DNA of 64,000 nucleotides from CALFER01 sp964472395 (GCA_964472395.1 CAYYMM010000006.1:1-64000); one strand, 5' to 3'; counted from the first letter of the stretch, positions 10,001 through 18,307 are shown. Numbers and translations: made by a program. The notes: generated by a model not told the origin, from the sequence alone.

Positions 10001-10643
10001 ACACCCGACCGGTCCGACTGCAACCGCGACACAGACTCCGGCATTCACATCCACCCCGGAGTTGCCGACCGGCACACCCACACCTTCATCGACACAAACT
10101 GCCGTCCCGACATCGACGATGACCCCGACCATCGCATCGACCGACACTCCGGGACCTGGCACGTCGACACCCGCGCCATCGAGCACGCCGACACCGACTC
10201 CGACGGCAACGCACCCGGACGATCCGACTTTTACGCCCACCCCTCCGGGCACGACTGCGACGCCGACTATCCCTCCGGGCCTCTCGATAAATCTCATCCT
10301 GAGTGATCAATACATGCATTCCGGAGATTCCTGCTGGGTCAATCTGGAAATGACAAACGGTGCCGACACGATTCAGGTTGATCTGTATGTGTTGCTCGAT
10401 GTATTTGGCGCTTATTTCTGTTATCCGACCTGGCAATCGATCGGTGAGGGATTGACCTTTCAGACGCTGACCTTGCATTCCGGTGAGCAGAAGCACATCG
10501 AGGTAATCGGTTCATTCATCATGCCAGCAACATCCGAAGCCGGGCCTTTATTCTTCTACTCGGTATGCATGCGTTCAGGTTATTTCGACATGTCCAATAT
10601 CGTTTCCAATGTCGCATCGATCGATTTTATGATCGGACCTTGA
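7059..10643 (+). CDS. Giant secreted protein with PKD, CapA-like, Ca-binding repeat and TPT-linker regions
   Basis: 1194 residues. The ATG at 7059 is five nt after GGAGG; a GTG at 7053 overlaps that site and is unlikely. Order: signal peptide (1-25, ending VFAD); beta-rich domain to about 205; a PKD domain (WEWDFGDGQSS); a CapA/PGA_cap metallophosphatase-like domain (about 290-565) with SFGGDC, VNLESPLT, ANNHLIDYSDRG, LLHGGIEY, HHPHVTQG and YSLGNMIFD; a carbohydrate-binding-like beta domain (about 700-850); thrombospondin-3-like DxDxDG repeats (DTDGDGLDD, DTDSDGYDD); a Thr/Pro linker (about 983-1074); and a C-terminal beta domain. CapA proteins act in poly-gamma-glutamate capsule synthesis or release. 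The mixture suggests a surface-exposed enzyme whose substrate is unknown. It stands alone as a transcription unit. Confidence 0.85.
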   Translation: MYRCFLTVLIVALITLNPAAIPVFADQLLEDFEAPVELNRFSSYPGEDQQSTSWRIDTAHGAESTSQSLYLYGNTWKRYFVSDWNYTISPDSVWKIYLLTPSRASIQGFGISDGTHDIRYIIQANDITPVADAWIPVYAGWKNTNSTFTAIKLPVGQDWFDRYPSASPVTLAYFLFFNDQDSSSGQVYFDQIRDITDSEPSTPSVSISAPASAQPQSPVVFSAQATDPDSSTFTWEWDFGDGQSSALQNPMHAFSIPGRYNVLCQVKDPTSLVAFASHHIVVGDDRNPVISMSFGGDCMLARRYEDADENGTPGDGDGSLIMPGDGGSGAKSIASQLRRLYADETIVNLESPLTDEGSPHPTKSITFRSRPDAVSAISELGSRLVCLANNHLIDYSDRGLQETLQVLANPTGYSSYALPGRIQGPGAGVNFHEASLPRTIAEEGLRVAFVGMCSIVGLPANEQPFFMAGYEKPGVLEMNSFNIQRTVSECERIADLTIVLLHGGIEYAQSPSSTVSACAREAIDAGADLVICHHPHVTQGIELYNGKIIAYSLGNMIFDQKYQNTMQTLMLDARMDRDGVHLLSVLPAYLEKYQPRFIRGDAGYRILEQLMGLSDDLENTILPFEDLNRGIVLPDISYLDETVSSQSNAVPTSYRSIAGAYLSPMIRLENGSILKRINSISGTSGSRSLMLGHDLFMFGNCEEEDMDNETLEGIGWELPGNVSASISATTPHQGSYCLRLRRQSSHTSDISVESSDRIPIATDRVYSLSGYYRLVNAIDARVYIKGYYYPYTYTSYLDTEQLLLGPVDGNRDWTYFEVYFTAPNSLTYASIMMQLSPPESGDYGYAYFDEVRLVEFSEVSNPALPYVFSYPGNTRYIALKTGSTQSSAQLNYSIAEYSADDQDSDGLFDFLEDVNGNIVVDPGETDPLLEDTDGDGLDDFEELRFGTDGFITNPTRVDTDSDGYDDLLETQGGYNPNDPRIHPTGPTATATQTPAFTSTPELPTGTPTPSSTQTAVPTSTMTPTIASTDTPGPGTSTPAPSSTPTPTPTATHPDDPTFTPTPPGTTATPTIPPGLSINLILSDQYMHSGDSCWVNLEMTNGADTIQVDLYVLLDVFGAYFCYPTWQSIGEGLTFQTLTLHSGEQKHIEVIGSFIMPATSEAGPLFFYSVCMRSGYFDMSNIVSNVASIDFMIGP

Positions 10644-10760
10644 TTCCCTGAAAAATCATCCGAAATCGGTCTCTAACGATCGTCTGAACCCAGACGGAAT
10701 TCTGGGAGAACCGAGGCCATCATCGATGCTCTGGACTCACCCCAATCGACACGATAGAAT

Positions 10761-11360
10761 ATGCTCCTGATGAAACGTCTCATACTCATACCCATCTTGT
10801 TTTTTGTTCTGCCCATGTGGTGTGGGCTTCAGACGCCTGCATGTGCAGATGAGGAAGAAGGTCCCGCAATCCGACGATTCCGCTGGGTACAGACAGACAA
10901 GGGTTTTCAGATTTCCGCGAGACTGCACAAGGGGATCAGTCAGGATATCGAAGAGATGATCGATGCGGGGATACCAACAACCTTCGAGTTTTTCATCGCG
11001 CTGAAGATGAAACGTTGGTATTGGGACAGCAAATCGCTGTCGAAAGCCGAGTACTTCCACACTGTGACATATGATACACTGCGCAAGATATACACCGTTT
11101 CGAAAACTCGGCAAGGAGACCCGAATCCTTTTATCGTCCAGCGCACCTCGGATGTGGCGGAAATGCGTGAAATGCTCTGTTCATTCGAGGGCCGACTGAA
11201 TTATGCACGAAAGGACATGGCTCCGGGCAGAGACTACTACGTCTCGATCCGAGCCGTCATGTCGAGCGAGAAACTGCCTCCTCCTTTTGACAGCCTGTTC
11301 TTCTTCGTCGCACAAACATTCGAAACCCGGACCTATCGGCAGGCAGTCCGTGTCGACTGA
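10761..11360 (+). CDS. DUF4390 family secreted protein
   Basis: 199 residues with a signal peptide (about 1-25, ending ACAD) and a small mature beta-rich domain: RRFRWVQTDKGFQISARL, GIPTTFEFFIALK, LRKIYTVSKTR, then FFFVAQTFETRTY. DUF4390 genes are characteristically found just upstream of an NtrY-like sensor kinase, as here (15 nt gap), so it probably modulates that kinase from the periplasm (inference from neighbourhood). No strong ribosome site is seen. The ATG at 10770, giving MKRLILIP, is an equally good start. Confidence 0.8.
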   Translation: MLLMKRLILIPILFFVLPMWCGLQTPACADEEEGPAIRRFRWVQTDKGFQISARLHKGISQDIEEMIDAGIPTTFEFFIALKMKRWYWDSKSLSKAEYFHTVTYDTLRKIYTVSKTRQGDPNPFIVQRTSDVAEMREMLCSFEGRLNYARKDMAPGRDYYVSIRAVMSSEKLPPPFDSLFFFVAQTFETRTYRQAVRVD

Positions 11361-11375
11361 TTCGGGGGGCGGAGA

Positions 11376-13652
11376 ATGAATCTCCAGTTTCCACCACCCT
11401 CGCATCTTTTCAGTCCTTCGTATCCTCGCAGAGAAACCCTCGATAGAATTCAAAAACGTCGACGACGAAACATCCTGATCATCATCGGATTTCTACTCCT
11501 ACTGGTGCTGATTACGGTCCTCGAAGTACGATACCTGCATAATCCATCCTTGGCGATCGCCGCCCTGTTCAGTCTCAATCTGACCCTTATCCTTCTGTTG
11601 GTTCTCCTGATCTTCAGAAATGTATTCAAGTTGTTCGCCGAAAGCCGAAGCCGGCATGGCAGTTCCAAATTTCGGGTCAAACTCATCCTGGGATTTGTCA
11701 TTCTCACCATGGTTCCGACCATTTTTCTGGCCATCATCGGATCAAATCTGATCGCGGATTCCATCAAAGACTGGTTCAATCCCAGGCTGGAAGATCTCGT
11801 GGGCAATTCCATGGAAGTTGCACGATTCACATTGACAAGCATGGAAGATTCCATGAAACGTATCGCCGAATCGATTGAGGCGGATGTCCGATCGGCGAGC
11901 GGTGGAGCCGGCGATGCGACCGGCAGGTTCGACCCGAGCCGGATTCCGCATCGATTCCCTGATATCAACATGCTGTTTTTCCAGGTTTTTGACGGATCTC
12001 GACGGGAAGAACTGCATCGGTCGCTCGACGAACCCGCCTTGCAGGAAATGATCGTCGATCCCCACTCCATTGTTCTAAATTCAACGATGAACGAGCGCAC
12101 GTCGTCCCGCACGCTGATCGGAAGCGACCGAGACTTCCTTCAGATGGGATTTCGTTTCGATGGAGCTACAGAAACCGAAAGCACATTGGTTGTCTTCGTC
12201 AACATTGGAGTGCCGCCCGTTTTAAGCCAGAAACTCCGAGCAATCCAGTCGGATTACAACCTCTTCAAGCAGCAGAAACGCGCGATTCGACCCAGCCAGG
12301 GCATCTATGTCTCAGTTTTTGTACTCATTGCTCTTACCGTTCTTTTCGCCGCGATCTGGCTCGCCTTGTATCTCGCCCGCCATATCTCAATCCCGATCTC
12401 CCATCTCGCGATGGCAACGCACGAAGTAGCCCGAGGAAATCTCGATTTCAAACTCGACGTTCTGGCCTATGACGAAATCGCGGAGTTGGTGGAATCCTTC
12501 AACCAGATGACCGATCAGCTCAAGACAAACCGTAGATTGATCGATCAGACGACTGAGCAGATCAGGAAGACAAATCTGGAGATCGAGAGTCGCAGGAATC
12601 AGTTGGAAACCCTGCTTGAAAATCTGACGGCGGGTGTGATTTCGTTAACGAGTCATGGAGTCGTATCTTCACTCAATACAGCTGGCCGCCGATTCCTTGG
12701 TATTCTTGACATCGATTATCTCGGAAAGGCCTATTCGGAGGTGTTCCGAGAAGCACATCTCAGGGAATTTGTCTCGTGGGTCGATCGGGCGTTCAGTGAA
12801 AAGTCCCGAGGATTTCAAAAGGAGATATCCATCCACGTCGGCAAGCATCTCCAGGTATGTTCCGTGAGCTTTGCCTCGCTCATTGACAGCCATGGTGAAT
12901 TTTCCGGCCTTGTCATCGTCCTCGACGACCTCTCACAGTTTCTCAGGATTCAACGAATCGCCGCCTGGCGCGAAGTCGCGAGGAATCTGGCACATGAGAT
13001 CAAGAATCCACTCACACCCATCCAGCTGAATGCTCAGCGACTCCAGCGCAAATTCGATGAGAATGCAGCGGATTTTCCATCGATATTCCGAGATGCGGTA
13101 TCGAGTATTATCGGGGAAGTCAACAGCATCCGGAAGTTGCTCGATGAGTTCTCTCAGTTTGCACGAATGCCGGACCCGAATCCGAGAATCGCCAATCTTC
13201 ACGACATCATCTCCCAGACGATCGCTCTATTCGCCGGCTCTCACGATCGAATCACATTCCACCTGGATCTCGACGATACCCTTCCCAGAATGATGGTTGA
13301 TCCGGAGCAGATCAAACGTGCGATGATCAACCTGATCGACAATGCCATCGATGCGATGTCCGGAGAGGGGTCGATCGACATCCGTACCGAGTATGATCGA
13401 ACCTATCGAATGGTACGGCTGACAGTCGCCGATTCGGGACGAGGAATTCCTCCTGAGGATCGTGATAAACTGTTTCTTCCGTACTTCTCGACCAAGGAGC
13501 GCGGTTCGGGACTGGGACTTGCGATCGTCAACCGGATTGTTTCGGATCATGATGGCACAATCCGGGCAATGGACAATGATCCGATAGGAACCAAGTTCGT
13601 TCTCGAGTTACCCATCCAGATCCCGGCAGAAGGAAGAGGGCAGCAAGCGTGA
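11376..13652 (+). CDS. ntrY: NtrY-like membrane sensor histidine kinase
   Basis: 758 residues. Three N-terminal membrane helices (about 30-125), a periplasmic sensor region, a further helix near 305-328, HAMP (about 330-385), a PAS-like domain (about 410-510), then the kinase core: H box NLAHEIKNPLTPIQ (about 537-550), N box MINLIDNAIDAM, G1 DSGRGIP and G2 GSGLGLAIV. This is the NtrY layout. It autophosphorylates on the H-box histidine and passes phosphate to the next gene, whose start overlaps its stop (GTGA). NtrYX systems respond to nitrogen, redox or envelope cues; the signal here is unknown. GGGGGCGGAG precedes the ATG. Confidence 0.92.
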   Translation: MNLQFPPPSHLFSPSYPRRETLDRIQKRRRRNILIIIGFLLLLVLITVLEVRYLHNPSLAIAALFSLNLTLILLLVLLIFRNVFKLFAESRSRHGSSKFRVKLILGFVILTMVPTIFLAIIGSNLIADSIKDWFNPRLEDLVGNSMEVARFTLTSMEDSMKRIAESIEADVRSASGGAGDATGRFDPSRIPHRFPDINMLFFQVFDGSRREELHRSLDEPALQEMIVDPHSIVLNSTMNERTSSRTLIGSDRDFLQMGFRFDGATETESTLVVFVNIGVPPVLSQKLRAIQSDYNLFKQQKRAIRPSQGIYVSVFVLIALTVLFAAIWLALYLARHISIPISHLAMATHEVARGNLDFKLDVLAYDEIAELVESFNQMTDQLKTNRRLIDQTTEQIRKTNLEIESRRNQLETLLENLTAGVISLTSHGVVSSLNTAGRRFLGILDIDYLGKAYSEVFREAHLREFVSWVDRAFSEKSRGFQKEISIHVGKHLQVCSVSFASLIDSHGEFSGLVIVLDDLSQFLRIQRIAAWREVARNLAHEIKNPLTPIQLNAQRLQRKFDENAADFPSIFRDAVSSIIGEVNSIRKLLDEFSQFARMPDPNPRIANLHDIISQTIALFAGSHDRITFHLDLDDTLPRMMVDPEQIKRAMINLIDNAIDAMSGEGSIDIRTEYDRTYRMVRLTVADSGRGIPPEDRDKLFLPYFSTKERGSGLGLAIVNRIVSDHDGTIRAMDNDPIGTKFVLELPIQIPAEGRGQQA

Positions 13653-15094
13653 GTTTCGGAACAATTCTAGTCGTCGATGATGAAAAAAGCATTTTGCTTG
13701 CGATCCGCGGTATTTTGGAGGATGAAGGATTCGAGGTGCGGTTGGCGGAAACCGGTGAAGCAGCTCTTGAGTCGATCGCCACGGAAGCCCCGGATCTTGT
13801 ACTGCTGGATATCTGGCTTGAAGGGATGGATGGTATTGAGACTTTGAATCGAATCCGATCAATCCATCCAGACCTCGGCGTCATCATGATCTCAGGACAC
13901 GGCTCGATCGAAACCGCTGTCAAGGCGATCCGTCTTGGAGCTGTCAACTTCCTCGAAAAACCACTATCGCTGCCAAAGCTTGTATTGGAAGTTCGTCAAG
14001 CCCTGAAGCAGCAAGCTCTCGAGCGCGAGAACCGCGAATTGCGATACCGCGTTCAACGCATGATGTCTCTTGTCGGACAGAGTCATACGATGGATTCGAT
14101 CCGAAGGATGATCCTAACTGCCGGGCCGTCGAACGGTCGTGTTCTGATTTCCGGTGAAAGCGGCACCGGAAAAGAGTTAGTTGCACGAGAAATCCATCAG
14201 GCTTCCCTGCGCGCCAAGAGTCCTTTTATCGAGGTCAATTGTGCAGCTATCCCCGAAGAGCTAATTGAATCCGAACTTTTCGGACACGAAAAAGGCGCGT
14301 TCACGCACGCTCTGTCGCAAAAAAAAGGCAAATTCGAGTTGGCGCATACCGGCACTCTGTTTCTGGATGAGATCGGCGACATGAGTTTGAAGACACAAGC
14401 CAAGGTACTCCGAGCACTCGAGGATAACCGTATCGAGCGGGTTGGCGGCCAACGGAGTATTCAGGTTGACGTGAGGGTGATAGCTGCAAGTAACAAGGTG
14501 CTGACGGTTGAGATTGAGAAGGGGCGTTTTCGCGAAGATCTGTATTATCGATTGAACGTTGTCCCGATTCACATTCCGCCGCTTCGTGAGCATCCTGATG
14601 ACATACCGGATCTCGCCCGACATTATCTTGAGATCTATTGCAGAGAATATGGAAAACAATTGAAAACAATTACCCCGGAATGCATGCAACACCTCAAATT
14701 GTATGGATGGCCGGGGAACATCCGCGAGCTGAGAAATGAGGTCGAACGTCTCGTGATCATGACGGAGAGTATTCAGATCGAAACGAATCACCTGAGGCAT
14801 GAAATTCAAAAAATATCTCTCGGGGACTCCAAATCCGTCCCAGTTTCTGATAGCAGTTTGGACTTGAGATCGGCCAAGGAAATTTTTGAACGTGAATTCA
14901 TTCTCCAGCGACTCAATGAAAACAAGTGGAATATCACTCAGACTGCGGAACTGTTGGGAATCGAGCGATCGAATCTTCATCGAAAACTGAAGTTGTTCGG
15001 ACTTACGCCGAATTCGGAGAGTTCGGGCAATTTTACGGAGGGGCAGGAGGAATTCTATGAGAAAGGGAACAGAGCCGGGCACGATTCTGAATGA
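13649..15094 (+). CDS. ntrX: NtrX/NtrC-family sigma-54-type response regulator
   Basis: 481 residues, GTG start in the kinase stop codon. Receiver domain with phospho-acceptor LVLLDIWLEG (Asp about 54); AAA+ domain with Walker A GESGTGKE (about 168), Walker B LFLDEIGDM and WPGNIRELRN; C-terminal Fis-type helix-turn-helix (TAELLGIERSNLHRKLK). The sigma-54 contact loop reads GAFTHA rather than GAFTGA, so its ability to drive sigma-54 RNA polymerase is uncertain; some NtrX proteins are known to lack a canonical loop. Its 3' end overlaps pyrR by 38 bp. Confidence 0.9.
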   Translation: MSFGTILVVDDEKSILLAIRGILEDEGFEVRLAETGEAALESIATEAPDLVLLDIWLEGMDGIETLNRIRSIHPDLGVIMISGHGSIETAVKAIRLGAVNFLEKPLSLPKLVLEVRQALKQQALERENRELRYRVQRMMSLVGQSHTMDSIRRMILTAGPSNGRVLISGESGTGKELVAREIHQASLRAKSPFIEVNCAAIPEELIESELFGHEKGAFTHALSQKKGKFELAHTGTLFLDEIGDMSLKTQAKVLRALEDNRIERVGGQRSIQVDVRVIAASNKVLTVEIEKGRFREDLYYRLNVVPIHIPPLREHPDDIPDLARHYLEIYCREYGKQLKTITPECMQHLKLYGWPGNIRELRNEVERLVIMTESIQIETNHLRHEIQKISLGDSKSVPVSDSSLDLRSAKEIFEREFILQRLNENKWNITQTAELLGIERSNLHRKLKLFGLTPNSESSGNFTEGQEEFYEKGNRAGHDSE

Positions 15095-15608
15095 ATCCGA
15101 GATCCGGGATGTGATTCAGAGGTTTGCTCAGGAGATCGTTTCCACCTATCCCGATCTCGATCAGATCGCTGTCGTCGGGATACAGACCGGTGGCGCACAT
15201 CTTGGGAGACGACTTGTTCATGCCATCGCCGATCTCGTGCGGCATGAACCGGACTTTGGGATTCTCGATATTACACTGTACCGCGATGATGTCGCCCTCG
15301 AAATCAATCAGCCGATCGTCCGTCAGACGGATATTCCATTCGAGGTATCGGGCAGAATCATCATCCTGGTGGATGATGTTCTGTATACCGGGAGAACCGT
15401 CCGTGCAGCACTCGATGCGCTGATCGATTTTGGCAGACCGCGGGCCATCCGGCTTGCAGTGCTTGTGGATCGGGGTTTACGCGAATTTCCGATTCGTCCT
15501 GATTTTGTAGGACTTGAGATAGCAACAACGCCTGAGCAGAAGGTGCACGTCCGATTGAAGGAACAGGGCGAGTCATCCGATCAGGTGATTCTCGAGAAGG
15601 GAGATTGA
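15057..15608 (+). CDS. pyrR: PyrR: pyrimidine regulator / uracil phosphoribosyltransferase
   Basis: 183 residues. Type I phosphoribosyltransferase fold with the PRPP loop IILVDDVLYTGRTVRAAL, the early GIQTGGAHLGRRL, and the PyrR-type DITLYRDDV. PyrR binds pyr mRNA as an attenuator in response to UMP/UTP and has uracil phosphoribosyltransferase activity. GGAGG lies 6 nt before the ATG, inside the upstream regulator gene, so there is no leader in which a standard PyrR attenuator could sit. pyrB starts 3 nt after its stop. Confidence 0.93.
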   Translation: MRKGTEPGTILNESEIRDVIQRFAQEIVSTYPDLDQIAVVGIQTGGAHLGRRLVHAIADLVRHEPDFGILDITLYRDDVALEINQPIVRQTDIPFEVSGRIIILVDDVLYTGRTVRAALDALIDFGRPRAIRLAVLVDRGLREFPIRPDFVGLEIATTPEQKVHVRLKEQGESSDQVILEKGD

Positions 15609-15611
15609 GCT

Positions 15612-16550
15612 TTGCCACTTCGAAATAAAGATATTCTGGGTATCACTGAATTGAATGTCGATGAAATCGATCTGATACTCGACACAGCAGACTCCTTCAG
15701 TGAAATCTCGCAGCGCGTCATCAAGAAGGTCCCGACTCTTCGCGGGAAAACCGTGGTAAACTTTTTCCATGAACCCAGTACTCGCACTCGGATCTCTTTC
15801 GAGATTGCCGAGAAGCGTCTATCTGCGGATTCCATCAATTTTGCGACCAGCGGATCGAGTTTTTCCAAAGGCGAAACCCTTCTCGATACGGTCCGGAATC
15901 TTGAAGCCATGAACGCAGATATAATCGTCATGCGCCACGGCATCCCTGGCGCATCTCATTTCATTGCCTCACGCGCACAGGCATCCGTGATCAATGCCGG
16001 CGACGGTGCGCATGAACACCCCACTCAGGCACTCCTCGACATGCTGACGATCCGGCAACACACCGGAACGCTAGAAAATCTGACAGTCGCGATCGTCGGC
16101 GATATCGATCACAGCCGCGTGGCAAGATCGAACATTTTCGGGCTGGTGAAAAAGAAAGCCCGGGTTATTCTGGTCGCACCACCCACGTTGCTCCCACATC
16201 GGGTCGATGATCTTGGCGTTGAGGTTTCCTATGATTTCGAATCCGTGATCCCCAGAGCAGATGTCATCATGATGTTAAGAATTCAACGTGAACGTCAGGG
16301 AAAGGTGCTAATTCCGTCTCTTCGAGAATACTCACGGTATTATTGCCTGACCCCCGATCGCCTGAAACTGGCCAACCCCAAGGTTCTCGTGATGCACCCA
16401 GGTCCATTGAACCGGGGTGTCGAAATCGATCCGGGGGTGGCCGACGGCCCGCACTCGATCATTCTTGAGCAAGTCAGCAACGGGATCGCGGTACGGATGG
16501 CGCTTCTGTTCCTCCTCGGAGGACGCAGCAGTCGCGAACAATCAAATTAA
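15612..16550 (+). CDS. pyrB: Aspartate carbamoyltransferase catalytic subunit
   Basis: 312 residues, probable TTG start, with GAAGGGAG about 8 nt upstream. Carbamoyl-phosphate motif FFHEPSTRTRISFE, then SSFSKGETLLDT, the His loop GDGAHEHPTQALLD, and the aspartate-binding region MHPGPLNRGVEI. It makes carbamoyl-aspartate in pyrimidine synthesis. Length and motifs are normal. No regulatory chain (pyrI) is adjacent. In this gene order (pyrR-pyrB-pyrC) it would form a complex or pathway module with the following dihydroorotase. Confidence 0.96.
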   Translation: MPLRNKDILGITELNVDEIDLILDTADSFSEISQRVIKKVPTLRGKTVVNFFHEPSTRTRISFEIAEKRLSADSINFATSGSSFSKGETLLDTVRNLEAMNADIIVMRHGIPGASHFIASRAQASVINAGDGAHEHPTQALLDMLTIRQHTGTLENLTVAIVGDIDHSRVARSNIFGLVKKKARVILVAPPTLLPHRVDDLGVEVSYDFESVIPRADVIMMLRIQRERQGKVLIPSLREYSRYYCLTPDRLKLANPKVLVMHPGPLNRGVEIDPGVADGPHSIILEQVSNGIAVRMALLFLLGGRSSREQSN

Positions 16551-16565
16551 AACCGGAGAGGAACC

Positions 16566-17843
16566 GTGATGGAGCAGATCATCATTCGCAACGGGCATGT
16601 GGTTGACCCATCGAGTCGTTTGAATGAGCAGGCGGATATCCTGATTCGAGATGGCGTAATCGAGTCGATCGGCCGGAATCTTCAGGTCGACGATGCACAG
16701 GACATCGATGCATCAGGGAAGTGGATCATTCCCGGATTGTGTGACATGCATGTCCATCTTCGGGAACCTGGTCGCGAAGACAAGGAAACGATCGAGTCGG
16801 GCGCTCGGGCCGCTGTGGCCGGAGGTTTCACGACCCTGGCTTGTATGCCTAACACGTCGCCCATCAACGATTGTCAATCGGTCACACAGTTCATCATCGA
16901 GAAGGCCGGACGGACTCCCATCCGGATTCATCCGATCGCCGCTATCACAAAAAATCTCGAAGGCAATGAACTGACTGAAATGGGAGAACTGATCGAATGT
17001 GGAGCAGTTGCGTTTTCCGATGACGGCCGGTGTGTCGCTAACGGCGAAGTCCTTCGAAGAGCCCTTGAGTATGCGCGGCGATTTGATCGGACAATCATCG
17101 AACATTGTGAAGATATCCATCTCGCGACAGGCGGTTCGATGCATGAGGGAACAGTGTCTGCCCGGCTCGGATTACAAGGCATTCCCGGTCTGGCAGAAGA
17201 AATCATGGTCAGCAGGGACATTCAGATCTGCGAGTATGTGTGTGGACGGTTACATATCGCGCATGTTTCAACAGAAAAGTCGGTTGAGTTGATTCGTGCG
17301 GCGAAGCAGCGCGGTATTCATGTCACTGCTGAAGTAACACCCCATCACCTCTTTTTGACCGACGAAGCAGTCACTTCGTTCGACACGAACACGAAAATGA
17401 ATCCTCCGTTGCGATCCGAGAGGGATCGCACCGCTTGTCTCGCCGGACTCCTTGATGGCACGATCGATTGCATCGCGACTGATCACGCACCTCACACGAT
17501 CACCGAAAAAGAGGTTGAATACAGTCTTGCGCCCAATGGGGTCGTCGGCCTGGAAACCGCGCTCTCACTGATCCTTACGCATCTGGTGCATACGAGGAAG
17601 ATGGATCTGGTGCGCTTGGTCGAGTGCATGAGTCTGGCGCCTCGAAGGATTCTGGGTATTCCTCTCGCCGTGATCGCATCAGGGATGGTTGCCGATCTTG
17701 CGATAATCGATCCTGAAAAGTTCTGGGTCGTCGATCCGTCTCGCCTGATTTCTAAATCGAAAAATACCGCATTCCGAGGTTGGACGATGCGAGGAGCGAC
17801 TGAACTGACGATAGCGGGAGGCAAGATCGCGTATTCAAGTTGA
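16566..17843 (+). CDS. pyrC: Dihydroorotase
   Basis: 425 residues, class I type. Metal ligands DMHVHLREPG, the later HCED (EHCEDIHL) and HIAHVSTEKS, and the catalytic IATDHAPH. It cyclises carbamoyl-aspartate to dihydroorotate and contains Zn2+. The start may be GTG at 16566 or ATG at 16569, both served by GGAGAGG. It is the last gene of the run that starts with the DUF4390 gene; carAB, pyrD, pyrE and pyrF are not in the window. Confidence 0.95.
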   Translation: MMEQIIIRNGHVVDPSSRLNEQADILIRDGVIESIGRNLQVDDAQDIDASGKWIIPGLCDMHVHLREPGREDKETIESGARAAVAGGFTTLACMPNTSPINDCQSVTQFIIEKAGRTPIRIHPIAAITKNLEGNELTEMGELIECGAVAFSDDGRCVANGEVLRRALEYARRFDRTIIEHCEDIHLATGGSMHEGTVSARLGLQGIPGLAEEIMVSRDIQICEYVCGRLHIAHVSTEKSVELIRAAKQRGIHVTAEVTPHHLFLTDEAVTSFDTNTKMNPPLRSERDRTACLAGLLDGTIDCIATDHAPHTITEKEVEYSLAPNGVVGLETALSLILTHLVHTRKMDLVRLVECMSLAPRRILGIPLAVIASGMVADLAIIDPEKFWVVDPSRLISKSKNTAFRGWTMRGATELTIAGGKIAYSS

Positions 17844-17871
17844 GACGGGCGCGATCGAGTTGGAATTCCCG

Positions 17872-17900
17872 TTGACATCTGGGTTGGTTGCGATTAGGGT
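17872..17900 (+). promoter_or_regulatory. Possible sigma-70-type promoter
   Basis: TTGACA (17872-17877) is a perfect -35 box; 17 bp downstream is TAGGGT (17895-17900), a weak -10. The same TTGACA-17-TAxGGT form occurs before yceD. It would drive the small membrane protein gene at 17927. Confidence 0.33.
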
Positions 17901-17926
17901 TGCCGGTTTGGAGGATCTACCTTCGG

Positions 17927-18106
17927 ATGGACGCATTATTCTCGAGCAAACATCGCCTCTTTTACTACACACTGATCGTGTTGCTCCTGTTCTTCACCGT
18001 CATGATGTGCATGACGCCTCAGGGATCAGGAACTCGGAGTGCTTCGGATGCCGTCGCGTCGGAATCCAACCGACAAGCTCAGATGATCCAGCAGGCAACT
18101 GAGTAA
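17927..18106 (+). CDS. Small single-pass membrane protein, unknown
   Basis: 59 residues from the ATG at 17927, with GGAGG 12 nt upstream; the frame is open further upstream but without a better start. It has a basic start, one hydrophobic helix (FYYTLIVLLLFFTVMMCM), then a short polar tail rich in Ser, Gln and Ala. No family recognised. A good ribosome site and possible promoter favour a real gene. It ends about 160 bp before the sigma-54-like site of the pilin operon. Confidence 0.45.
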   Translation: MDALFSSKHRLFYYTLIVLLLFFTVMMCMTPQGSGTRSASDAVASESNRQAQMIQQATE

Positions 18107-18266
18107 TCCGTTCCACGGCTTGTTACTTTTTTTCTCACATCCCCATTTCGAATAGATCAAGTCATTGCCGTAATCTCCGACTATTCCTGCACTGATGAGT
18201 GAATAAATTACTCTACTGAGGCTTATTCAGCATTTTGACGGAGCAGAAGCCCCTTCGAGATTTCAG

Positions 18267-18282
18267 TGGTATTTCTTTTGCA
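18267..18282 (+). promoter_or_regulatory. Probable sigma-54 (-24/-12) promoter of pilin operon
   Basis: TGGTAT, 5 bp, TTGCA: the -12 element is perfect and the -24 element matches 4 of 6, with the exact GG-N10-GC spacing required by RpoN. The pilin operon starts about 100 bp downstream. A 7-bp inverted repeat (TGAATAA 18200-18206, TTATTCA 18223-18229) just upstream could be an activator site. Sigma-54 control of pilin genes is known from PilR/PilS systems. Confidence 0.5.
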
Positions 18283-18307
18283 TGGCATATGATTTCAGGA
18301 CGTATGT

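Noticed and set aside
9761..10297. Long Val/Gly-rich open frame on the minus strand
   Set aside because: It is the antisense shadow of the Thr/Pro linker of the giant secreted protein; repeated ACC/CCG codons avoid stops on the other strand.
10690..10710. Hairpin CCCAGA/TCTGGG after the CapA-like gene
   Set aside because: Only 6 bp, loop sequence unremarkable, and no T-run; too weak to call a terminator.
14261..15082. 273-residue minus-strand frame within the NtrX-like gene
   Set aside because: Antisense of a gene with unmistakable response-regulator motifs; composition is not protein-like.
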